Source of the DNA: DASYML01 sp036399835
Lineage (GTDB): Bacteria > Acidobacteriota > Blastocatellia > Pyrinomonadales > Pyrinomonadaceae
Length of the DNA stretch: 26,296 nucleotides
Assembly: GCA_036399835.1 (NCBI GenBank)
Contig: DASWMI010000002.1
Coordinates: 1-26,296 of the forward strand
Direction of reading: 5' to 3'
The first letter of the stretch is position 1, and each line of letters opens with the position of its first letter. The translations under genes were made by a program, and so were the position numbers. A model generated the notes under the pieces. It saw only the letters and a program-made list of their open reading frames with translations. It was not told the origin of the DNA and searched no databases. Positions 16,545-22,664 of the stretch are shown piece after piece.

Positions 16545-16729
16545 TCGAGTCTCCTGAATATCGAGTTCGTGAGAATCCAGATACCTTGATGACAATAGAG
16601 CTATCAGCTAAACGAGTTGTTTAGATGGACCACTGCCGTTGGATTGAACGGCCCGCCACAGGCAATGGCAATCAACGAAAGCTTGAGGTTAACGAGCGAG
16701 AACGCGTTATTGCGGGCCGAACGCGCGCC

Positions 16730-16757
16730 ATTATACACGCCCTTTTATCGGAAACAA
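16730..16757 (-). promoter_or_regulatory. Candidate promoter for the four-TM protein gene
   Basis: On the minus strand, TTGTTT (16752-16757), a 16-base spacer, then a perfect TATAAT (16730-16735). The leader to the ATG at 16544 would be about 180 bases. Confidence 0.4.
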
Positions 16758-16956
16758 GATTTAATCGCACCTGGCGGGTCAATTTCAGACCTCGCCCGGC
16801 CTTCGCCGTGTTGATATGCCCGGGGCTGCTCGCCCGCTTCATCATCCTTTAATTGTTATGCCGGTTTGAGCTAGAACATTTCATGTGGCTGACGGCTGAT
16901 AGAAATAGCATGGAGTTGTTTTTTCAAACTAGCCCGCCACCTGCTCTCCACTCAAC

Positions 16957-16985
16957 TTGCCCCTCCTCCCGCGCTCGGTTACAAT
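16957..16985 (+). promoter_or_regulatory. Candidate promoter for uvrA
   Basis: TTGCCC (16957-16962), a 17-base spacer, then TACAAT (16980-16985). The predicted start is near 16992, about 50 bases before the uvrA ATG. Confidence 0.5.
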
Positions 16986-17043
16986 TAGCGTTTCTGCGCC
17001 CCGGCAAACTTTCATCTATGTGGGTGCAGCCAGATTTAAGCAC

Positions 17044-19917
17044 ATGGCAATAGACCGAATTACAGTGCGCGGAGCGCGCCAGCATAATCTCAAGAACATC
17101 AACATAGAGATTCCGCGTGACCGCCTGACCGTCATCACAGGTCTTTCCGGCTCAGGCAAATCCTCGCTCGCTTTCGACACTATTTATGCCGAAGGCCAGC
17201 GGCGCTATGTCGAATCGCTCTCGGCCTACGCGCGACAGTTTCTGGACCAACTCGAAAAGCCCGACGTGGATTCCGTTGACGGTCTCTCGCCCGCCATCTC
17301 CATCGAGCAGAAGACCGTTTCGCGCAGCCCCCGCTCGACCGTCGGCACGGTGACGGAAGTTTACGATTATCTGCGCCTGCTCTTTTCTTCCATCGGACAG
17401 CCGCACTGCCATATCTGCGGCGCGCCGATTACGCGTCAGAGCGTCGAGCAAATCGTCCAGAACGTGCTGGCGCTGCCCGAAGGCGAGCGCGTCATGATCC
17501 TCGCGCCGATTGTGCGCGGGCGCAAAGGCGAGTTCAGGAAGGAGCTTGAGAAGCTGGCTAAGGAGGGTTTCCTGCGCGCGCGTATTGACGGCGAGCTGCT
17601 CTCGCTCGACGAAGAGATCAGGCTGGACAAGCGGCGCAACCACACTATCGAAGCGGTCGTTGACCGCCTGCTCATCAAGCCTGGTATTACAGAGCGTCTT
17701 TCGGAATCCGTCCGCACGGCCCTGAAGCTGACGGGCGGCGCTGTGCTGGTCGCCGTAGTAGATGGCGACGAGAAGCTCTACTCCGAGCGCATGGCCTGCG
17801 TCAACTGCGGCATCAACGTTCCGCCGCTTGAGCCGCGCTCCTTCTCTTTCAATTCCGCTTACGGCGCGTGCAAACGCTGTCACGGCCTCGGCCAGATACT
17901 CGAAGTTGACCCGGCGAAGATTATTCCCGATGCCAATCTGCCCGCGGACAAACAGGAATTTATGGGCCAGGTTGATAAGCAGGGGTCTGCTTACCTGCGC
18001 GCGGCGCTGCTCGCCATCGTCAGGCAGTTTGCAGGCGACCCGCAAAAGCCTTTCGCGGAGCTTTCGCCCGAGGCGCAGCAGGCATTCTTCTATGGCTTCG
18101 ATGCTCCTCTGACTTTCAAGCAGGGCGCATACACTTACCAGAGCGACTGGAAGGGCGCGGTCCGTCATCTGCGCGAGCGTATGCACGAAGCGCCTTCCGA
18201 AAAGGTCAGGCTCGCGCTCGAAGAGCTGGTCTCTCCCATCATCTGCCCTGACTGCCAGGGCCAACGCCTGCAACCGGAATCGCTCGCCGTGCGTCTCGGC
18301 GGCAGAGGCATCGCGGAATACACCGCGCTCCCGATTGAAGAGGCCGTCGAAGCCTTTGAAGCGATTCGGCTCAACGAGCGCGAAGAGCAGATCGCGGGGC
18401 TGGTCCTGCGTGAAGTCAAAGCTCGCATGCGTTTTCTGAACACGGTCGGGCTGGGCTATCTGACGCTCAACCGCGCCTCTGCCACGCTCTCTGGCGGCGA
18501 GGGCCAGCGCATACGCCTCGCCACGCAGATCGGCTCGCAGCTTCGCGGCGTGCTCTACGTTCTGGACGAGCCTTCCATCGGTCTCCACCCGCGCGACAAT
18601 CAAAAGCTGCTCGAAACGCTCTGCGCATTGCGCGATCTGGGCAACACGGTGCTTGTCGTCGAGCATGATGAAGAGACTATCCGCCGCGCTGATTACGTCG
18701 TTGATCTTGGCCCAGGCGCTGGCGCGCACGGCGGCGAAGTCGTCGCCGCAGGCACGCCCGAAGAGGTCGCCTGCAATCCTCAATCTGTGACGGGACTCTA
18801 CATCTGCGGGGCGAGAGAGATCAGCGTACCCGCCGAGCGACGCTCGCCCAATGGCAAGGCCATCGTCATACAGGGCGCGCAGGCCAACAACCTCAAGGAT
18901 ATTGATGTCACGTTTCCGCTCGGACTGTTGACGGTCGTGACCGGCGTTTCAGGCTCAGGCAAATCCACGCTCGTTGACGACATACTCTATCGCGCGATGG
19001 CTCGTTATCTCTACGGCTCTTTGACAGAGCCTGGCGCTTACAAGTCAATCGAAGGTCTCGAACACATTGACAAAGTCATCGAGATAGACCAATCGCCGAT
19101 TGGACGCACGCCGCGCTCGAACCCCGCGACCTACACCGGACTCTTTACGCCCATCCGCGAGCTTTACAGCATGCTCCCCGAATCCAGAGAGCGCGGCTAC
19201 AAACCCGGTCGCTTCTCCTTCAACGTCAAGGGCGGGCGCTGCGAAGCCTGCGAGGGCGACGGCATGAAGCGCATCGAGATGAACTTTCTGCCGGACGTCT
19301 ACGTCCTCTGCGATGTCTGTCGCGGCGCGCGCTACAACCGCGAAACGCTCTCGGTCAAGTACAAGGGCAAGTCCATCGCGGAGCTGCTCGACACGACCGT
19401 CGAAGAAGCTCTGCCGCTGCTGGAGAATATTCCGCAGATAAAGCCCAAGCTTCAAACGCTGCTCGACGTGGGTCTCGGCTATATCAAACTGGGCCAGCCC
19501 GCGACGACCCTTTCGGGCGGCGAAGCGCAGCGCATCAAGCTCGCCAAAGAACTCTCCAAGCGCGCCACAGGGCGCACCATCTATATTCTTGACGAGCCGA
19601 CCACGGGGCTGCACTTCGCGGACGTACACAAGCTCCTGGATGTGCTTCAACGTCTGGTTTCATTAGGCAACACCGTCATCGTCATCGAACACAACCTCGA
19701 TGTCATCAAGAGCGCGGACTATCTGATAGACCTCGGTCCGGAAGGCGGCACCCACGGCGGTCGCCTCGTCGCCTCCGGCACCCCCGAAGAGGTCTCGCGC
19801 GCGCGCCGCTCGCACACGGGCCACGCGCTCCGCCCGCTGCTCAACGGGCACGTCCCACATCAACAACAGCAGAACGGCGCGGCCACCACACGCCGCACGC
19901 GCAAAAAGAGTGCGTGA
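17044..19917 (+). CDS. uvrA: Excinuclease ABC subunit A
   Basis: A 957-residue UvrA, the DNA-damage sensor of nucleotide excision repair, which loads UvrB as a dimer. It has two ABC ATPase modules. Walker A1 is GLSGSGKSS (Lys39) with signature LSGGEGQRIRLA (from Leu482) and LDEPSIGLHP. Walker A2 is GVSGSGKST (Lys640) with signature LSGGEAQRIKLA (from Leu823) and LDEPTTGLHF. The zinc modules are complete: Cys252/255/276/279 and Cys733/736/756/759. The ATG at 17044 (MAIDRITVRGARQHNLKNI) matches the family N-terminus. The longer reading frame from 16957 would begin inside the -35 element and is rejected. The Arg/Lys-rich tail after about 930 is variable and typical. UvrB and UvrC are not in the window. 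Confidence 0.98.
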   Translation: MAIDRITVRGARQHNLKNINIEIPRDRLTVITGLSGSGKSSLAFDTIYAEGQRRYVESLSAYARQFLDQLEKPDVDSVDGLSPAISIEQKTVSRSPRSTVGTVTEVYDYLRLLFSSIGQPHCHICGAPITRQSVEQIVQNVLALPEGERVMILAPIVRGRKGEFRKELEKLAKEGFLRARIDGELLSLDEEIRLDKRRNHTIEAVVDRLLIKPGITERLSESVRTALKLTGGAVLVAVVDGDEKLYSERMACVNCGINVPPLEPRSFSFNSAYGACKRCHGLGQILEVDPAKIIPDANLPADKQEFMGQVDKQGSAYLRAALLAIVRQFAGDPQKPFAELSPEAQQAFFYGFDAPLTFKQGAYTYQSDWKGAVRHLRERMHEAPSEKVRLALEELVSPIICPDCQGQRLQPESLAVRLGGRGIAEYTALPIEEAVEAFEAIRLNEREEQIAGLVLREVKARMRFLNTVGLGYLTLNRASATLSGGEGQRIRLATQIGSQLRGVLYVLDEPSIGLHPRDNQKLLETLCALRDLGNTVLVVEHDEETIRRADYVVDLGPGAGAHGGEVVAAGTPEEVACNPQSVTGLYICGAREISVPAERRSPNGKAIVIQGAQANNLKDIDVTFPLGLLTVVTGVSGSGKSTLVDDILYRAMARYLYGSLTEPGAYKSIEGLEHIDKVIEIDQSPIGRTPRSNPATYTGLFTPIRELYSMLPESRERGYKPGRFSFNVKGGRCEACEGDGMKRIEMNFLPDVYVLCDVCRGARYNRETLSVKYKGKSIAELLDTTVEEALPLLENIPQIKPKLQTLLDVGLGYIKLGQPATTLSGGEAQRIKLAKELSKRATGRTIYILDEPTTGLHFADVHKLLDVLQRLVSLGNTVIVIEHNLDVIKSADYLIDLGPEGGTHGGRLVASGTPEEVSRARRSHTGHALRPLLNGHVPHQQQQNGAATTRRTRKKSA

Positions 19918-19975
19918 TATACTGCTCAAGCGCAGCTCTGAAAGAGTTTAACTTCAAACAGGAAATGCTCTCATC

Positions 19976-20935
19976 GTGTCAATCTACGAAGATGACTTGC
20001 GACCGCTCGGACTGGACCAGGTGAGCACCTACCCGCTGGCGAGCCGTCCGAGCAAGGTGACGCTCGCAGACTTTGCGCGCCCCTTCGAGGCTGACTCCTC
20101 GCTGCGGGAATTCCTGCGCCGCCTTCCAAATATTCTTGCCGTCCAATCGCTACGCGAAGTGGCTGCGCAGATAAGACGCGCTCAGAGCTTAGGCAAACCC
20201 GTTATCTGGGGCATCGGCGGGCACGTCATCAAGACCGGGCTGTCGCCCCTCTTGATTGACCTGATGCGGCGCGGCTTGGTCAACGCGATTGCCGCGAACG
20301 GCTCAGTGCTGGTCCACGATGCGGAGATTGCCCTGGTCGGCTCGACCTCTGAGGATGTGGATGCGACGCTGGGAGCGGGCGCGTTCGGGGCGGCTGAGGA
20401 GACCGGCAGGCTTTTGAATGAAGCCGCGCGCGCGGGCGCGAGCGACCGCTTGGGACTTGGCGAAGCGATGGGCCGCGCGCTCATAGGGCTTGACCCGCCG
20501 CACAGGGATTACTCGCTGCTCTGCGCGGCCTACGCTGCGCGCGTGCCCTTCACGGCGCACGTGGCTATCGGCGCAGACATCGCGCATTTTCATCCGGGCG
20601 CGGACGGCGCGGCGCTCGGCGCGACGACGCACACGGATTTTCGGCTGCTCGCGGAACTGGTCCGGCGGATGGACGGCGGCGGCGTCTATCTCAACATAGG
20701 CTCGGCTGTCATGCTGCCCGAAATCTTTCTCAAGGCGCTCACGCTGGTGCGCAACCTGGGCCACCCGCTCTCGGATTTCACGACCGCCAACTTCGACTTC
20801 ATCCAATCTTATCGCCCGCTGACAAACGTCGTCCGTCGCCCGACAGCAGACGGCGCGGGACGCGGCTACGCCATCACGGGCCATCACGAACTGATGATTC
20901 CACTGCTTGCCGCGCACCTGCTCTGCGAAGAATAG
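19976..20935 (+). CDS. Conserved unknown, possibly deoxyhypusine-synthase-like fold
   Basis: A 319-residue soluble protein starting at GTG, with AGGA at 19960-19963 upstream. It follows uvrA by 58 bases and may share its transcript. Conserved-looking blocks are TYPLASRPSKVTLADFARPF near the start, VIWGIGGHVIKTGLSPLLID, the acidic LVGSTSEDVDATLGAGAFG, a His/Asp cluster GADIAHFHPGADGAALGATT, and GGGVYLNIGSAVMLPEIFLK. The Gly-rich Rossmann-like elements and the His/Asp cluster suggest a nucleotide- or metal-dependent enzyme. My memory places relatives near the deoxyhypusine synthase superfamily in bacteria that lack eIF5A, but I cannot confirm this and do not assign a reaction. No signal peptide or membrane segment is seen. 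It converges with the methyltransferase gene on the opposite strand, 83 bases apart. Confidence 0.65.
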   Translation: MSIYEDDLRPLGLDQVSTYPLASRPSKVTLADFARPFEADSSLREFLRRLPNILAVQSLREVAAQIRRAQSLGKPVIWGIGGHVIKTGLSPLLIDLMRRGLVNAIAANGSVLVHDAEIALVGSTSEDVDATLGAGAFGAAEETGRLLNEAARAGASDRLGLGEAMGRALIGLDPPHRDYSLLCAAYAARVPFTAHVAIGADIAHFHPGADGAALGATTHTDFRLLAELVRRMDGGGVYLNIGSAVMLPEIFLKALTLVRNLGHPLSDFTTANFDFIQSYRPLTNVVRRPTADGAGRGYAITGHHELMIPLLAAHLLCEE

Positions 20936-21018
20936 CCGAAGAAACAGAAAAAGCAGGCGATGAATGATGCATCTCGAACTAAGAGTTTTGTTTCCTCTTC
21001 GTCATCTCGTTGACTGTC

Positions 21019-22032
21019 TCAGCGAGAGAGGCTATTGGCCTGTCGCCATGAGGCGAAGGCGCTCAAGGGTTCAAGGGCGGCATCCGTCTCGAATACTTCG
21101 TCTCTGGTCCAGACCGGCTTGTCCACCAGCGCGAAGATGTGGCGCGGGTCATCGCCGAACCCCAGATGCCATTGCGGCTTGAGCTGCCGGACATTGAGGC
21201 CCGCCACCTCGCAGAGCGCGCGAAAATCTTCCGCATCATTGAGCGTGTGAATATGCGCGGGCGTGTGGCTTTCAACGGGCATGGTCATGATCAGCTTGCC
21301 GCCGGGCCTGAGCACGCGCGCAATCTCCTTGACGACCTGCTCAGGCTCAGGCATGTGCTCGATGACTTCGGAAGCGATGACCAGGTCGAGCGAGGCGTTC
21401 TCATAAGGCAGGTTGGCGATGTCTCCCGTGCTCACTTCGGCCCTTCCCGCCAGCCCCTTGTGCGCCGCCAGCCGAAGCGCATAGCTGACCGCGTTCGGGC
21501 TGATGTCCAGTCCAAATCCCTTCCAGTTTTTTTTCGTTGCCAGCACCTCGCAGAGAATCACGCCCGAGCCGCATCCCAAATCCGCAAAGGCTCGCCGCTC
21601 GTCCGGCATCTCGCTGACAGCCTCCCTGATATATTTCAGACGTGCCACAGCCGACGGCTGCAAAGCGAAGGTGAAATGCGTCACCACAGGATAAAAGAGC
21701 TGCTCGTAAATACTGGTCCGCGCTTCTTCAAAAGGAAGATGGTCCGTCTCTTCGAGCTTGATGTTGATGTACTGGCGCAGGAGGCCCGCCACCTGGCGCG
21801 GCGACATGCGCGAGACGGCGAAGAGGTCCGCGATTAATTTGTCTGCCCTCTCCCAGGCGGACGCCGTGTCCGCGTTGAAGAGTCTGCCGACGACTGGACC
21901 AATCCCTGCAAAGGCCGCCAGGCAACAGCGTTCCCACAGCGGCGCGTATTCGGCGTTGGCTTCGACCAGCGCCAGGCAATGTTTATATGCTCCGAGTCTT
22001 GTCTTGCGAAATAGAGTTGCTTCCCAGGCCAT
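21019..22032 (-). CDS. SAM-dependent methyltransferase with long N-terminal domain
   Basis: A 337-residue protein. The ATG at 22032 (MAWEATLFRKTRLGAYKHC) is preferred to a TTG at 22062 because GAAGAGGGAAAG precedes it. Residues 1 to about 130 are a helical domain of unknown role. From about 145 there is a class I methyltransferase: AFADLGCGSGVILCEVL (Asp151 in motif I), FGLDISPNAVSYAL, DLVIASEVIEHMPEPE and RVLRPGGKLIMTMPVE. It is a Methyltransf_11/UbiE-like arrangement, and the substrate is not evident. It is transcribed alone on the minus strand between two plus-strand genes. It differs in sequence from the methyltransferase at 908 and from the domain at 3007-4800. Confidence 0.82.
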   Translation of the reverse strand: MAWEATLFRKTRLGAYKHCLALVEANAEYAPLWERCCLAAFAGIGPVVGRLFNADTASAWERADKLIADLFAVSRMSPRQVAGLLRQYINIKLEETDHLPFEEARTSIYEQLFYPVVTHFTFALQPSAVARLKYIREAVSEMPDERRAFADLGCGSGVILCEVLATKKNWKGFGLDISPNAVSYALRLAAHKGLAGRAEVSTGDIANLPYENASLDLVIASEVIEHMPEPEQVVKEIARVLRPGGKLIMTMPVESHTPAHIHTLNDAEDFRALCEVAGLNVRQLKPQWHLGFGDDPRHIFALVDKPVWTRDEVFETDAALEPLSAFASWRQANSLSR

Positions 22033-22290
22033 GTCTTTCCCTCTTCCCAATCGAGTATTCAAGCTGCGACCAGTAAGCGCTCAAGAGACAGCATGCGCAC
22101 GGGCCGCGACTCTTTGAACTGCAAGCCTCATACCGCCTGCTTTCGAGAGACTGGCAGCCTCACGCTGGCGTGCTTGATTGAGCTGGAAAGGTCCGCGCTT
22201 GAGAGCTTTAAGATACTCGGGGGCAAGAGGCGCGCGGCCTGCGTGCCCGGATGCCGAAAAGGGACTGTCGTAATTTCTTTGCCACTCATG

Positions 22291-22393
22291 GAGTGCTTTG
22301 CCTGACAATTCAAAATGGCTACGAGATATTGGTTGGCGGCTTTCGTCCGGGTTCAAAATATGGTCGGCCTATCTATTGTCGGGCAAAGCACCC
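22291..22393. repeat. 19-bp inverted repeat with 65-bp loop
   Basis: The left arm GAGTGCTTTGCCTGACAAT (22291-22309) is the reverse complement of ATTGTCGGGCAAAGCACCC (22375-22393) at 17 of 19 positions. It lies just upstream of the receptor promoter. It may be a small mobile repeat or a pair of operator sites. Confidence 0.6.
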
Positions 22394-22409
22394 TCCCTGC
22401 AAGATAAAT

Positions 22410-22439
22410 TTGACACCCGCACGGACCTACATTTATACT
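22410..22439 (+). promoter_or_regulatory. Sigma70-type promoter of TonB-dependent receptor
   Basis: A perfect TTGACA (22410-22415), an 18-base spacer, then TATACT (22434-22439), predicting a start near 22446. This is the strongest promoter match I see in the window. Confidence 0.7.
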
Positions 22440-22448
22440 CTCGTCTGG

Positions 22449-22469
22449 AAATGAAAATGGTTTTCATTT
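22449..22469. promoter_or_regulatory. Fur-box-like palindromic operator
   Basis: The half-site AAATGAAAA (22449-22457), a 3-base centre TGG, and the exact reverse complement TTTTCATTT (22461-22469) make 9+9 perfectly matched bases. Its AT-rich ATGA/TCAT halves resemble Fur boxes (GATAATGATAATCATTATC). It begins a few bases downstream of the predicted transcription start, where bound repressor would block initiation. Fur is the natural candidate given a TonB-dependent receptor, but another MarR/TetR-type regulator cannot be excluded. Confidence 0.6.
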
Positions 22470-22647
22470 TCACACGCTCTTCTATTTATAAACTTCAAGG
22501 CCGCTTCTGTTCAGTCTCCAAAAGGCAAAAGCAGAGAGCCTGGTGCGGATGAGCTTTTAAGGTTAAAGCACGTCTCTCGCGGACGGACAAACGGCATGCT
22601 GGCTGAAGCTAAGTTTTATTCCAGACCCGCCAGCCTCAAAATTTTTC

Positions 22648-22664
22648 ATTGACAGGCAAAGTAC
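22648..22664 (+). repeat. Third copy of the GGCAAAG repeat word next to the start codon
   Basis: ATTGACAGGCAAAGTAC matches the unit ATTGTCAGGCAAAGCAC of the 22291-22393 inverted repeat at 15 of 17 positions and ends immediately before the ATG at 22665. It may be chance, or a shared regulatory or mobile element. Confidence 0.4.

Larger units (their letters stand above)
16545..17043. other. 499-base intergenic region between divergent genes
   Basis: No gene is supported: the short ORFs here lack ribosome binding sites and recognisable sequence. It holds candidate promoters for both flanking genes (16730-16757 on -, 16957-16985 on +) and one TGGACCA word at 16626. I saw no LexA-like palindrome near the uvrA promoter, though acidobacterial SOS boxes are not known to me. 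Confidence 0.6.
22033..22664. other. 632-base regulatory region upstream of TonB-dependent receptor
   Basis: There is no supportable gene; three short overlapping ORFs lack ribosome binding sites and known motifs. The region holds an inverted repeat (22291-22393), a strong promoter (22410-22439), a Fur-box-like palindrome (22449-22469), and a leader of about 219 bases. Near the leader's end is a GCTGGC/GCCAGC hairpin (22598-22634), followed by AAAATTTTT. Confidence 0.6.

Noticed and set aside
16957..17043. Upstream TTG start extending uvrA by 29 residues
   Set aside because: The extension has no similarity to UvrA, begins within the predicted -35 element, and the ATG at 17044 gives the standard N-terminus.
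17152..18783. 543-codon open frame antisense to uvrA
   Set aside because: A shadow of conserved uvrA codons; composition is Arg/Ala-rich and no motif is present.
21139..21837. 232-codon plus-strand frame over the minus-strand methyltransferase
   Set aside because: The minus-strand frame carries DLGCGSG and other methyltransferase motifs; the plus frame has none.
22081..22454. Three small overlapping frames upstream of the receptor gene
   Set aside because: No ribosome binding sites, no recognisable motifs, and they overlap an inverted repeat and the promoter region.
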